Positions 49,281 to 58,944 are shown, counted from the stretch's first letter. The stretch is 64,000 bases of DNA from Myxococcales bacterium (GCA_012959805.1 DUCN01000026.1:186001-250000); one strand, 5' to 3'. Notes: generated by a model not told the origin, from the sequence alone. Translations and numbers: made by a program.

Positions 49281-50403
49281 TCATCTCGACGAAGGGACGA
49301 CGGTCGATGCTGGCGGGATCCGACACAATCCGACCTGGGTCTATACCTGTCCGGAACTCGCCGAGAAGGAATGGCAGACTTTCTACCGCGATACGCCGCA
49401 AATCATTGGCGCAACCTCCGACCTGCCCGAGCCCGATAGCTTTCTGACGACCAACGACTTTGGAACACCGGTTCTTGCAACGCGGGACGCCAAGGGAAAC
49501 TTCCGCGCCTTCGTCAACGTCTGTCGACATCGTGGCGTCCTGCTCGAAGAAGAGACCCAGGGAAAACGCTCAAAGTTCGCCTGCCCCTTTCATGCCTGGA
49601 CCTACACTAACGAGGGAAAGCTCGCCGGAATTCCCAAGCCAGACCATTTTGGAAAGATCGACTTCGATTCTCATGGGTTGGTCCCTCTGCCCGCGGTCGA
49701 ACGCTTTGGGCTCCTCTGGGTCCATCCAAAACCAGAAGGAACGATCAATCTCGATGCTCTACTCGGGGGATTGGTGCCGGAATTCGAGGCCTGGCATTGG
49801 GAAGGTCTCGTCAACTTTGGACATGATTTCTATGACATGCGGATGAACTGGAAGCTGGCCAACGACACCTTCGGCGAGACCTACCATTTCAATGCGCTGC
49901 ATCGAAACACGCTGGCTCAGAATTTCCATGGCCATGTCCAGGCCTACGATACCTACGGCCGAAATCATCGCATGACGCTGGTTCGCCGCGAGATCGACGA
50001 GATGCGCAAGCAGCCGGAGGAGACCTGGGAAATCACCCAGGGAACATCACCCAACTATTTCCTCTTTCCTAATATTCAGATCAATGTCACGCCCTTCGGA
50101 CTTCTTCTCTTCCGGACATATCCGAGGCCCGGGGACCCGGCGCGCTCGTTCTCGCGGGTTGGCTTCTACGCGCGCCCCGAACTGCTCAAGGAGTTTGGTG
50201 AAATGATTGCGAACATCACCCAGGTCCTAGCCGATGTCATTCGCGATGAAGATTACGCCGTCGCGGCCCGAAGCCAGATTGGCGCCGACGCCGGCGTACC
50301 GGACCACAACGTCTTTGGTCGAAACGAGCCTGCCCTGCACCACTACCACAACACCTATCGCCGGGTGCTCGGGATGGAGCCACTCGAACTACTGCCGGGC
50401 TGA
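49237..50403 (+). CDS. Rieske non-haem iron oxygenase, large (alpha) subunit
   Basis: 388 residues. The Rieske 2Fe-2S ligands are in FVNVCRHRGVLL and FACPFHAWTY (CxH ... CxxH). The catalytic domain holds the 2-His-1-Asp iron site in NDTFGETYHFNALHRNTL. The ATG at 49237 follows AAAGGAGCGGCACCCC, inside the end of the TetR gene. No ferredoxin, reductase or beta subunit is nearby, so the electron donor must be encoded elsewhere. Likely hydroxylates an aromatic or steroid-like substrate. Confidence 0.93.
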   Translation: MERTEQLRVLKQVISHLDEGTTVDAGGIRHNPTWVYTCPELAEKEWQTFYRDTPQIIGATSDLPEPDSFLTTNDFGTPVLATRDAKGNFRAFVNVCRHRGVLLEEETQGKRSKFACPFHAWTYTNEGKLAGIPKPDHFGKIDFDSHGLVPLPAVERFGLLWVHPKPEGTINLDALLGGLVPEFEAWHWEGLVNFGHDFYDMRMNWKLANDTFGETYHFNALHRNTLAQNFHGHVQAYDTYGRNHRMTLVRREIDEMRKQPEETWEITQGTSPNYFLFPNIQINVTPFGLLLFRTYPRPGDPARSFSRVGFYARPELLKEFGEMIANITQVLADVIRDEDYAVAARSQIGADAGVPDHNVFGRNEPALHHYHNTYRRVLGMEPLELLPG

Positions 50404-50416
50404 ACGAACCTGTGGA

Positions 50417-51052
50417 TCAAGGCTGCAAACGTGTGGGAACCCAAGTGTCCTCGCTCCGCTGCCAGACAGCGCGGTCGTGTATTCGACCTTCGCGACTCAC
50501 CCAAAGTTCGATCGAATTGGCCACTAAGGTAAAGCCGCCCCAATGAGGTGGACGGGGGACCGGGTCTTCTTCCTTCGTTGCTCCGAACCTCTCGGATACG
50601 TCCGCCAGCTTTGCAAGCATCTCGGTACGCGAACCAATGGGTTCGCTCTGCGCACTCGCCCAGGCCCCCAGCCTGGCTTCGAGCGGACGCGTGGCAAAGT
50701 AGGCGTCACACTTTTCGTCGGGCGTCAGACTCGCACGGCCTTCGATCCTTGCCTGCCGCGACGGCCAATGAAAGACGATCGCGCATCGCGGCTCCGCTCG
50801 AATCGCGCGGCCCTTTCTGCTTTGGGTGTTTGTGTACATCGTGAATTCCGCTGCCTCGGGTTCGATTTCGTTGCAGAGCACCATCCGCACAGACGGTCGC
50901 CCATCGGCGTCGACCGTTGCGAGGGCAACCGCATGGGGGTTGGCTTGAATTCCACCTGCGAACGCCTCGCCGAGCCACTGCTTCACGAATTGTGCGGGGT
51001 TCGACGGCAGAGGGTCGACTGCCAGCCAAAGGTCGGGCCGTTCTTCTTCCAT
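50417..51052 (-). CDS. pdxH: Pyridoxamine 5'-phosphate oxidase
   Basis: FMN enzyme that makes pyridoxal phosphate, 211 residues. Signature segments are AVALATVDADGRPSVRMVLC, YTNTQSRKGRAI and the C-terminal WVSREGRIHDRAVWQRSEDTW with the closing RLQP. The length matches the family. It is convergent with the Rieske gene (13 bases apart) and divergent from the rhodanese-like gene. Confidence 0.94.
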   Translation of the reverse strand: MEEERPDLWLAVDPLPSNPAQFVKQWLGEAFAGGIQANPHAVALATVDADGRPSVRMVLCNEIEPEAAEFTMYTNTQSRKGRAIRAEPRCAIVFHWPSRQARIEGRASLTPDEKCDAYFATRPLEARLGAWASAQSEPIGSRTEMLAKLADVSERFGATKEEDPVPRPPHWGGFTLVANSIELWVSREGRIHDRAVWQRSEDTWVPTRLQP

Positions 51053-51146
51053 GAAGACAGGTTCGCGCCATTGGCTCGCCGCAGCAAGCGGCGATTGACC
51101 GAGTACGCTTCACTCCATCATCAAGACACAGAGAGGTCATCGAATC

Positions 51147-51542
51147 TTGAGCAAGCGAGTGGCATCCGCCATCCTTTTCTTCAGTCTTGGCTGCCTCATT
51201 GGGTCATCGACCGTCGTGTTGGCCGATCAAGAAAAGGTAAGCGAAGCACCAGACATCACACCGCTTGAACTTGCAGCGCTCCGCGAATCGGGATGCGCGC
51301 GCATCTCGGAAGTCGAAGCACCTAACGGCGTCGCCCTCTATTGCATGATGGGTCCGCGCGCGCGCAAGGGCGAAGCCGCTCTGCTCGAGGCGGGATATGC
51401 CTCGATTCATCATCTCGACGGCGGCCTGGCCGCATGGAAGGCGGCGGACCTTCCTGTGAAATCGGAATCGGAATCGGAATCGGGACAATGGCCGAAACAT
51501 CAGTCACGAAGCAAAGCGCCCCAACCGATCGACCCACCCTAA
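51147..51542 (+). CDS. Exported rhodanese-like protein, N-terminal part shortened
   Basis: 131 residues from a TTG preceded by GAGAGG. A signal peptide occupies residues 1-27 (ILFFSLGCLIGSSTVVLA). Only the C-terminal part of a rhodanese domain is clear: ALYCMMGPRARKGEAALLEAGYASIHHLDGG, then LAAWKAADLPV, with the candidate catalytic Cys in LYCMMG. The first half of the domain is replaced by a short segment lacking the DVR motif. The tail carries a Ser-Glu run encoded by a hexamer array. It may bind or transfer sulfur in the periplasm; function uncertain. Confidence 0.7.
   Translation: MSKRVASAILFFSLGCLIGSSTVVLADQEKVSEAPDITPLELAALRESGCARISEVEAPNGVALYCMMGPRARKGEAALLEAGYASIHHLDGGLAAWKAADLPVKSESESESGQWPKHQSRSKAPQPIDPP
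51461..51484 (+). repeat. Four-copy hexamer array (ATCGGA) in the rhodanese-like gene
   Basis: Units ATCGGA, ATCGGA, ATCGGA, ATCGGG at 51461-51466, 51467-51472, 51473-51478 and 51479-51484. They encode SESESES near the C-terminus in frame. The same hexamer array with two substitutions sits at the 3' end of hemA, there read from the opposite strand. Confidence 0.85.
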
Positions 51543-51555
51543 CGAGAGAAATGAA

Positions 51556-51945
51556 ATGACAACCGCACTCATCTGTATCGCACTGCTCGGGCTCCTTGTA
51601 TTCGGCCTCGGCTTCGCCACCTCTAGCAAAAGACGGAAGACTGAAACCCTCACAGGATCTTCGGACGACCCAACGGATGCTCTTCACAAGCTGGTTCGCG
51701 CTCACGGCAACACGACGGAATACGCTCCGATGATGGCGATTCTCATTCTCGCGCTCGGATCCATGTCGCCAGATTTCTGGATGCTCTGCTGCATGGGCGT
51801 GGCCACGGCCAGTCGATACGCGGTCGCAGCAGGACTGATTCTTTCAAGCTCCATGAACGAAGCGCATCCACTCCGATTCATTGGTGCACTCGGGACCTAC
51901 CTCTCTGGCTTCGGGCTGGTGACCGCGGTGCTCCTCAGCATTTGA
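51556..51945 (+). CDS. MAPEG-family membrane protein
   Basis: 129 residues with three to four membrane helices. The family motif is LHKLVRAHGNTTEYAPMMAIL. MAPEG proteins in bacteria are often glutathione-related but of unknown substrate. It starts 13 bases after the rhodanese-like stop, with GAGAGAAATGAA upstream, so the two are probably co-transcribed. Confidence 0.88.
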   Translation: MTTALICIALLGLLVFGLGFATSSKRRKTETLTGSSDDPTDALHKLVRAHGNTTEYAPMMAILILALGSMSPDFWMLCCMGVATASRYAVAAGLILSSSMNEAHPLRFIGALGTYLSGFGLVTAVLLSI

Positions 51946-52365
51946 ACGCCGAGGACAAGAGTCTTGCAGGAACGTGCGTAGTCTTCGGCCATTTGGCACC
52001 AGCTCCCTAGGGCCGGCGGGTAGGGCGCATCCAGGACAGAGGTCCTGATCGGATACTCGCGCCGCTCAGGCATTGGCCCTGGGCACTCTTCGACTCAGTT
52101 GATGTGTCGCCTCTGGCGTGTGTGCGGGGTCTATGAGCCAGAGCTGGGCGACTACTGTGACCCCGAAGACGGCCCCTTCGCAGAGGGTCAGATCCTCGGG
52201 ATTCGAATGTGAGTCGAAGGTCGCTGCTTTCGATCTCATCTACACGGGCCCCGTCTGCGGAGTCCGGCGAATCGGTCGAGTCGGTCCTTACGATCCTGTA
52301 CGGATCGTGGGCCGGATGGGGATTGTTCGTTAAGGTGGGTGCTGGGAAGGGCGTTAAGCCAGACA
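51946..52365. other. Intergenic region with a small inverted repeat
   Basis: No gene is recognised. A perfect 7-bp inverted repeat (ACGATCC and GGATCGT around a 5-base loop) lies at 52290-52308, about 57 bases before the membrane-protein start. It may be an operator or RNA hairpin. The frame before 52366 has no similarity to the membrane protein family. Confidence 0.4.
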
Positions 52366-53445
52366 ATGACCTCAGCGACGTCCACTGCAACTGCGCCAGG
52401 CGCCGCACCGCTCGAGCGCACCGATTCTCAATCCGGCTATATCGTCGGACCGCTCTACGACTGGCTGCTCTTCCTCGGAACGCCGATCGCCGCCCTCGCA
52501 GTCGGATTTTTGATCTCGGGAACCCGTTTCGCCGACGATTTCTTCGAGTTTCACGGATGGGATGTCACTGGCTCGACGCTGATGCTGGGGATTATCATCC
52601 ACGCTCATCTCGTCGCTGTGTTCTTTCGAAGCCATGGCAACCCCAAGATCTTCGAAGCCCATCCCGGCCGCTTCATCCTGGTTCCGATCGTCTTGTATGC
52701 GGGGATGCTGTTCTCACCCTGGATCTTCGTCATCGTTTCCGTGACGGCAACCTTCTGGGACGTCTACCACTCGGGCATGCAGACCTTCGGGTTCGGTCGC
52801 ATCTATGATCGAAAGCGCGGCAACGATCCGATGTTGGGCCGGAAACTCGACTGGGCTTTGAATGTCCTGCTCTATGCAGGCCCGATCATCGGCGGTGCGG
52901 CGATGATCGATCACTTCGAAGACTTTGAGGAGTTCGCAGACGTAGGTGACCTCTTCTTTACTCAGATACCCGCCTACATGGAAGGTATTCATGGAACGCT
53001 CTTCTGGATCGCGCTGACGGTTGGGTCAGTGTTCATCGTCTTCTACCTCGTCGCGTATTGGCGCTTGTCGCGTCGAGGCTATCTCGTCTCATGGCTGAAG
53101 GTCTGGCTCTACGCGTCCACAGGCTTCACATCGATCTTCGCCTGGGGCTTCAACGCATTTGGCGAGGCTTTCTTCATCATGAATCTCTTTCATGCGATCC
53201 AATATTTCGGAATCGTCTGGGCGCGAGAAAAGAACCAGATGGCCTCGAACTTCGGCCTGCGAAACGTCGCCGGAGGGTTGGGCATCACGCTCCTGTTGTT
53301 CCTGGGTTTGACCGGAAGCTATGGCTATTGGGTCGAGCAATTGGCCACCGATGTGCGGCCACTCTGGGCGATCACGCTCGTCGTTTCGATCATGCATTTC
53401 TGGTATGACGGTTTCATCTGGTCCGTTCGGCGCCGCGAGGTATAA
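52366..53445 (+). CDS. Multipass membrane protein with conserved histidine motifs, unknown function
   Basis: 359 residues from the ATG at 52366, with about eight membrane helices. Conserved-looking polar motifs lie at helix ends: [58 protein letters not shown] and [16 protein letters not shown]. The repeated His and Asp placement is like membrane di-metal oxygenases or desaturases and is somewhat reminiscent of Brp/Blh carotenoid proteins, but no named family is certain. It stands alone with no operon partner. An exported-metal or lipid-modifying role is conjecture. Confidence 0.65.
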   Translation: MTSATSTATAPGAAPLERTDSQSGYIVGPLYDWLLFLGTPIAALAVGFLISGTRFADDFFEFHGWDVTGSTLMLGIIIHAHLVAVFFRSHGNPKIFEAHPGRFILVPIVLYAGMLFSPWIFVIVSVTATFWDVYHSGMQTFGFGRIYDRKRGNDPMLGRKLDWALNVLLYAGPIIGGAAMIDHFEDFEEFADVGDLFFTQIPAYMEGIHGTLFWIALTVGSVFIVFYLVAYWRLSRRGYLVSWLKVWLYASTGFTSIFAWGFNAFGEAFFIMNLFHAIQYFGIVWAREKNQMASNFGLRNVAGGLGITLLLFLGLTGSYGYWVEQLATDVRPLWAITLVVSIMHFWYDGFIWSVRRREV

Positions 53446-53662
53446 CGAACGCACGGCCCTCGCCTGCCCCGGTCCATTCGTTGGCGCATGCTGATGCCTG
53501 CGGCTCTTGATGATTCTTCGGCGGCCAATAGGGCGCCGTGCGGATCAAAAAGATGGACAAATAGAAAGAAGGGCTCCTTGGTCAGCGACTACCACTGAGC
53601 GGTCGCCCGAGCCGTCAAAGGATTCCTTTAGAGTGATCAACCGACCATTTCCCGTGGCGAAA

Positions 53663-55129
53663 TCACGAATCCTGAGCTTGGAACTGAAGCACGCCATCTT
53701 CGATGGGTGCCCTTCTGATCATCTTTTTGTCGAGCAGATAGTTCTGCGTGTTGCGCCACGGCGCCCGATCGCTCTGTTTAGGAAAGAGATGCATCTGGCG
53801 CTGCATGTAGCCGGGCGTGAAGTCATCAATCCATGGCAGCTCGGGCATCGATTTGTCTTCTTCTCGAAGTTGCGGAACGCAGATCAGCGTCCCCAATTCG
53901 TCCATTCGATTGAGTACCCGGCAAACGAATTCCGAAGTGATATCCGCGCGAAGCGTCCAAGACGCATTGATGTAGCCGAATGTTTGCACGAGGTTCGGAA
54001 CGCCCGAGAACATCAAACCCTTATAGGTATAGGTCTCAGGGAAGTTCACCTTGTTGCCGTCGACTAGGAACTCGACATCCGAAAGCAGTTGAAGCTTGAG
54101 GCCAGTGGCGGTAACGATGATGTCTGCCTCGACCTCCTCACCGCCCTTGAGGGAGATTCCGGATTCGGTCAAGGAATCAATCTCGTCGGTGACGACTGAC
54201 GCGCGACCACTTCGAATCGCCTCGAAGAGATCGCCATCCGGAACCAGGCAAAGGCGCTGATCCCAAGGATTGTATCGAGGCGTAAAATGCTTATCGACAT
54301 CAAAATCCGGCCCAAGCTCCTCCCGCACCATTCCGAGTAGTCGCTCCTTCACCATTTCCGGTGCGACCCGCGTTCGTCGATACATGAATCGCTGCAGCTG
54401 AACATTCTTGAACCGCGTTAGGCGATAGGCCAACTTTTCCGGCAAGAACTTCCGCAGCGTATTCGCAATTCCATCCTCAGCCGGCCGGGAAACCACATAC
54501 GACGGCGAGCGTTGGAGCATGGTCACATGGGCGGCGTCCTCGGCCATCGCCGGAACCAGAGTCATGGCGGTCGCGCCACTTCCGATCACTACGACTCGGC
54601 GCCCCTTGAAGTCGAGATTCTCAGGCCAGAACTGCGGATGAACCACCTCGCCCCGAAATTTCGAAATGCCCTCGAACTGCGGGTCGTGCGGCTCTGCATA
54701 ATTAAAATAGCCGCTGCACATCGAAAGGAAATTGCAGGTCAGCTGGACACGATCGCTCGTGTCCGTGCGTTCGATCTCGAGGGTCCAGCGCGCCTGCTCG
54801 CTCGACCAGGAGGCGGACTTGAGCGCCTGTCGGAATCGGATGTGCCGACGGACGTCATTCTCGCTCGCTGTCTCGTTCATGTAGTCGAGGATGGCGGGCC
54901 CGTCGGCGATCGCCTTCTTGGCTCTCCAAGGCTTGAAGCTGTAGCCGAGCGTATGCATATCGCTGTCCGAGCGGATTCCCGGATAGCGGAAGAGATCCCA
55001 TGTTCCGCCCAGTGTCGGGCGCGCTTCAAGAATTGCATAGCGCTTCGTCGGACATCGCTCGCCAAGATGGACGGCCGCTCCGATACCTGAAAGCCCAGCT
55101 CCGACGATCACAACGTCGAGATGCTCCAT
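53663..55129 (-). CDS. Flavin-containing (Baeyer-Villiger-type) monooxygenase
   Basis: 488 residues. FAD site: VVIVGAGLSGIGAAVHL. The Baeyer-Villiger fingerprint FRGEVVHPQFWP is present. NADPH site: VVVIGSGATAMTLVPAMAEDA. GGTWDLFRYPGIRSDSDMHT is typical. It converts ketones to esters or lactones, or oxidises N/S, in the cytoplasm. The start ATG at 55129 follows GGAGAACATA. It lies with no operon partner. Confidence 0.92.
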   Translation of the reverse strand: MEHLDVVIVGAGLSGIGAAVHLGERCPTKRYAILEARPTLGGTWDLFRYPGIRSDSDMHTLGYSFKPWRAKKAIADGPAILDYMNETASENDVRRHIRFRQALKSASWSSEQARWTLEIERTDTSDRVQLTCNFLSMCSGYFNYAEPHDPQFEGISKFRGEVVHPQFWPENLDFKGRRVVVIGSGATAMTLVPAMAEDAAHVTMLQRSPSYVVSRPAEDGIANTLRKFLPEKLAYRLTRFKNVQLQRFMYRRTRVAPEMVKERLLGMVREELGPDFDVDKHFTPRYNPWDQRLCLVPDGDLFEAIRSGRASVVTDEIDSLTESGISLKGGEEVEADIIVTATGLKLQLLSDVEFLVDGNKVNFPETYTYKGLMFSGVPNLVQTFGYINASWTLRADITSEFVCRVLNRMDELGTLICVPQLREEDKSMPELPWIDDFTPGYMQRQMHLFPKQSDRAPWRNTQNYLLDKKMIRRAPIEDGVLQFQAQDS

Positions 55130-55289
55130 TATGTTCTCCTGAATTCACGGGTGCGCGACCAAATTCTAACAGGAATGTCGCACGCACTCGCGAGGAAATA
55201 CTCACACGAGATGGCCTCTCGAACGCGACCGTCGAGAAGTTGGGCCGTCCAAAAGGCCTGGCCCGGTCCTAGTTGTCATTTACACATTG

Positions 55290-55648
55290 ACTGCCCACAC
55301 GAGTCTGCGCCGGCGATTCGCGGATGGGGAAATAGACGTCTTCCTGTATTTCGCTGGAACCGGCGGCCCATTTATAGGTGTCAGGCGCCACCTCCGGAAG
55401 ATGAAGCCCGACATTCGTGGCGACCTGGTAGAACCGAGTAGCCAGCGGTTTTGGCGGAATCCCAGGTTACGAACTCCAGCCACAAGATCCAATGTGGCGA
55501 TTACAGCAAAACCGAACTTCCCCTACTCGACCCGAGCCTCGTCGAAGGGTCTCTGCGGGTCACGGATCAAGAAGCGACGAACGGCGCACGCGCGCTGCGC
55601 TGTTCGTGGGCGCGCTGTAGTGTCAATTTATTCTGGTACCGGGATTGA
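55290..55648 (+). pseudogene. Cysteine-synthase/cystathionine-beta-synthase-like remnant
   Basis: Two frames carry recognisable PLP-enzyme pieces. Frame 1 (about 55308-55435) reads DGEIDVFLYFAGTGGPFIGV, then RRHLRKMKPDIRG and DLVEPSS, matching the GTGGT-loop region of O-acetylserine/cystathionine synthases. Frame 2 (about 55525-55600) reads LLDPSLVEGSLRVTDQEATNGARAL, a later segment. The PLP-lysine portion is absent and the two are out of frame. The region is sandwiched between the monooxygenase and TerC genes. It is unlikely to be expressed as an enzyme. Confidence 0.6.
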
Positions 55649-56382
55649 ATGACATCAACAAGGACGAGAACGGCGATCGCAAAATAAAAGGTCGATTTTG
55701 CCATCGGCTCGACGCCATGACCGAAGAAGGCGAGATGTGCTTCGTGCCCGCCCTCGCCTAGCAGAACAATGCCGACGATCAGAAGGATGAAGAGGCCCAG
55801 CACTTCGTATTTCCGATTGCGCTCGATGAACGCGGAGACGGTATCCGCGAGGACCAGCATCATCACACCGGAAACGATAATGGCGACGGCGAGGACAGCG
55901 AAGACCTTTGTGATCGCAAGCGCCGACAAAATCGAATCGAAGGAAAATATCAGATTCATCAGGACGATCATTCCAATGACCGCAGATGTCGACTTGGCGG
56001 GGCGGGCGCTTTGTTCTTCCTGAAGGTGCTCGATTGCAAGCAGATGCGAGATCTCCCTGACCGCCGTGTACATGAGGAAGCCACCGCCAAGAAGAAAGAC
56101 AATTGTCGAGAACGTGAACTCACCCTCGATCACTCCGGTCCAATCGAGCGAGAAGAACGGCTTCTCGAAAATGTCCAACAGCGACATGATGAGAAAGAGG
56201 AGAACGATCCGAAGGCCGATGGCAATGAGGATTCCCCATCGTCGAACCTTGGCCTGAGACTCTGCGGGCGCGCGCTGCGATTCGATCGAGACATAGAGAA
56301 GATTGTCGAAACCCAGGACCGCCTGGAGAAAGATCAACACACCCAGGCTCGTGAAATTTTCGAATGTAAGAAGATCCATCAT
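55567..56382 (-). CDS. TerC-family integral membrane protein
   Basis: 271 residues with seven to eight membrane helices. The two conserved acidic motifs are LGFDNLLYVSI and FSFDSILSALA. TerC proteins are linked to metal-ion (manganese, tellurite) homeostasis. The 3' end antisense-overlaps the cysteine-synthase remnant by about 80 bases. The C-terminus has a short basic tail. A direct ion-transport role is only presumed for the family. Confidence 0.9.
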   Translation of the reverse strand: MMDLLTFENFTSLGVLIFLQAVLGFDNLLYVSIESQRAPAESQAKVRRWGILIAIGLRIVLLFLIMSLLDIFEKPFFSLDWTGVIEGEFTFSTIVFLLGGGFLMYTAVREISHLLAIEHLQEEQSARPAKSTSAVIGMIVLMNLIFSFDSILSALAITKVFAVLAVAIIVSGVMMLVLADTVSAFIERNRKYEVLGLFILLIVGIVLLGEGGHEAHLAFFGHGVEPMAKSTFYFAIAVLVLVDVIQSRYQNKLTLQRAHEQRSARAPFVAS

Positions 56383-56416
56383 TTCCCCCTCGCGTATGGC
56401 GCTCTATCGGATGTCA

Positions 56417-57015
56417 TCATTCGCTCTCAGAAGTGCCAGAGCCCAGCCGCGCATGCACCTCGTCTAATACTCGTTTCACCCTGTCCTCATCCGGACGCAT
56501 CCCAATAGCACGTTCGAGATAGGGGAGTGCCTTTCTCGGTCGATTGATCCGCAACAATCCCTCGCCCAGATGTCGAAGGAGTCCAAAATCGTCTGGGAAT
56601 TCTTCAACACCGCGTTCCCAAGCGTCAATACCCTATTCGATATCAACGAATCTGGCCGTCAATACCCCGTAATGGCCATAACCCGCGGCATGAGGATGCA
56701 GTTCGAGGCTTCGCCGATAATGACGCAGCGACCTGCCAGCGTCTCCGATTTGACGAGTTGGTTCGCCAGTCGAAGTCGCAGGATGGTCTAATCGCGACCA
56801 TAGAGATAAGCGCGATCGAGAATCGACTCCGCCGTCGAGTAGTCGTTCTTTATCAGGGCAGCCGGAAATCGCTGATCGATCTCGGCATAGGGAACCAGTC
56901 TCGCAAGACAGAATAAACCAGCCAATGCCCAGCCCAGCCTGCGCCCCCAGGCCAGAGCGGTTGCCCCAGACATTTTGCCGGGCGCATTAGACTCACCTCC
57001 CAGGAGTATGGCCAA
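56417..57015 (-). pseudogene. Membrane-anchored TPR protein, decayed
   Basis: Start at 57015 with a membrane-helix-like stretch (LGWALAGLFCLARLVPYAEID), then a stop (TAG at 56788). Reading on, TPR-like helices continue with one frameshift (near 56745) and a second in-frame stop (near 56640): SLRHYRRSLELHPHAAGYG, then FPDDFGLLRHLGEGLLRINR and PRKALPYLERAIGMRPDED, ending at 56417. The last three segments fit tetratricopeptide repeats. Two nonsense codons and one frameshift mean a dead gene. Confidence 0.65.
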
Positions 57016-57428
57016 TGAATATGAAACGGAACGTGTCGAGATCGAGTGAAGAGGATCCCAGCGGCGAGATCTAGACGCCCTGACGCCGCAGAAACATCAC
57101 CGCGGGCACCTCGTCGCCGGGTTCCATATTCTCGAACAACACGCCGTCGTGCACGATCACAGGAGTGGGCGTCAGCGTACGATTTCCATCGACGCAACGG
57201 CTGGCCGACACGGAGGCCCGGACCCCGCCCTTTTCCGAAAATTCCTCTCCGCGGTGCGTGGCGAGCGATCGCCTGAAACAACCGCTCTGGAATCGATCTG
57301 GAGTCATCGAATGGCATTCGCTGCCCACCGATCAGCCAGAGACGACCGAGCGGATCGCTGGGATCCATGAGGAGGTACGCCAACACAAGCACGCTGCACG
57401 GATTCCCCTTTGGTTCTAGGATTAGGCC
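57016..57428. other. Region upstream of the peptidase with faint minus-strand coding traces
   Basis: Minus-strand frames contain protein-like pieces (DPSDPLGRLWLIGGQ and TPTPVIVHDGVLFENMEPGD) in two different frames, which could be further upstream coding of the decayed TPR gene or another remnant. No family is recognised and no promoter for the M20 gene is clear. Confidence 0.3.
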
Positions 57429-58904
57429 ATGAAGAAATCGCTTCTCGCCGTCCTGCTCATTCTCGTCGTCGTGCTCTTCCTCGTGCTCGTCCGAACTGCA
57501 CGACACACACCGCACCAAGTCGCAAGCATCTCGCGAATCGAGATCGCCCTCGATGAAGGACTCATCGCGACGCATCTCGCCGAAGCCGTTCAAATTCCGA
57601 CCGTCTCCTATGGGAATCCTGACCAGATCGAGCCTGAAGCCTTCGAAGAGTTCATTGCATGGGTCGCCACGACCTATCCGGAAGTCAGTCGATCGATGAC
57701 AGGGACTCGACACGGCGGCTACACAATGCTCTATCGATGGGCGGGTCAGAATGAGGCGCTCGCGCCCATCTTGCTGACGGGTCACTACGATGTCGTTCCC
57801 GTTATTCCCGGTACCGAGCGGCTCTGGAACCACCCGCCCTTTGCCGGTCAGATCGTCGATCGCGTCATCTGGGGTCGCGGAGCCCTGGACGACAAGAGCG
57901 CAGTCATCGCCCAACTCGAGGCCGCGACCGGACTCCTCAAGGCTGGCTATCAGCCCGATCGCACCGTCTATTTCAGCTTCGGCCACGACGAAGAGCTCGG
58001 CGGGTTCAAAGGCGCTGCATCCGTCGCCGCGTACCTCCGGTCCGAAGGCGTTCAACTCGCCTGGTCGTTGGACGAGGGCTCCTTCCTCCTGGATGGAATG
58101 CTTCCCGGCGTGGAACCCTTACTGGCCAGCATCAACGTCGCCGAAAAAGGCAGCCTGTCCCTGGAAATCGTGGCGACTTCCCCAGGCGGCCACTCCTCGA
58201 TGCCACCGCGCCAAACGGCCGTCGGACACCTGGCCGAAGCCATCAACAAGTTGGACGCCCATCCGATTCCAGGAGGACTCACAGGACTAAGCCTGGAGAT
58301 GTTCGACGTGGTCAGTCGTCATATGCCGTTTGGGTCGCGCATCTTCTTCGCGAACCAATGGCTCTTTGGCGACCTCGTCGAAGACCAGCTCTCGGCGACG
58401 ACGTTTGGCAATGCAATGCTTCGAACCACAACCGCAGCGACCATGCTCTCGGCCAGTATCAAGGTCAACGTTCTGCCCATCGAAGCCATCGCAACTGTCA
58501 ATTTCAGACTCCATCCACGAGACACCGTCGAAGGAGTCGTCGAGTTCGTGAAGTCCATCGTGGAAAACGAACGAATTGAAGTCAGACAGGCTTCCAGCTT
58601 TAGCCGACCCGCGTCCAATGTGTCGAACTCTGATTCGGCGGGATACAAGGCCATCGAACGCGCGGTTCGAGAAATCTACGGGGAGGTCATTGTGGCGCCC
58701 GGACTGATGGTGGCCGGATCGGATTCACGCCACTACGGAAAAGTGGCCGACAATTCATTCCGCTTCAATCCGATGATTGTCGGCCCGGACGATCTCACCG
58801 GATTTCACGGCACAAATGAGAAAATATCGGTGCACGATCTAGCCGAAGCGACTCGGACCTACACCCAGATCATCCGCCACGGAACGTCAGACACATCGCA
58901 ATAA
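57429..58904 (+). CDS. M20-family metallopeptidase (carboxypeptidase/amidohydrolase type)
   Basis: 491 residues with an N-terminal membrane or signal helix (about 4-22: LLAVLLILVVVLFLVLVR). The di-zinc site is built from TGHYDVVPV, WGRGALDDKS and HDEELGGF, with the later TDSRHY-like segment AGSDSRHYGKV and HGTNEKISVHD. The dimerisation domain lies at about 230-370. The best resemblance is to PM20D1/CPS-type carboxypeptidases that act on N-acyl amino acids. It is followed by an alpha/beta hydrolase 40 bases downstream. Confidence 0.9.
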   Translation: MKKSLLAVLLILVVVLFLVLVRTARHTPHQVASISRIEIALDEGLIATHLAEAVQIPTVSYGNPDQIEPEAFEEFIAWVATTYPEVSRSMTGTRHGGYTMLYRWAGQNEALAPILLTGHYDVVPVIPGTERLWNHPPFAGQIVDRVIWGRGALDDKSAVIAQLEAATGLLKAGYQPDRTVYFSFGHDEELGGFKGAASVAAYLRSEGVQLAWSLDEGSFLLDGMLPGVEPLLASINVAEKGSLSLEIVATSPGGHSSMPPRQTAVGHLAEAINKLDAHPIPGGLTGLSLEMFDVVSRHMPFGSRIFFANQWLFGDLVEDQLSATTFGNAMLRTTTAATMLSASIKVNVLPIEAIATVNFRLHPRDTVEGVVEFVKSIVENERIEVRQASSFSRPASNVSNSDSAGYKAIERAVREIYGEVIVAPGLMVAGSDSRHYGKVADNSFRFNPMIVGPDDLTGFHGTNEKISVHDLAEATRTYTQIIRHGTSDTSQ

Positions 58905-58944
58905 ACGATTATCCAACCAACCCGCTCAAAGGAGACGAGTATCT

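Noticed and set aside
56853-58055. A 400-codon minus-strand frame opposite the M20 peptidase
   Set aside because: Most of it is antisense to a clear peptidase gene and has repetitive acidic composition; only the part before 57429 was considered, as a possible remnant.
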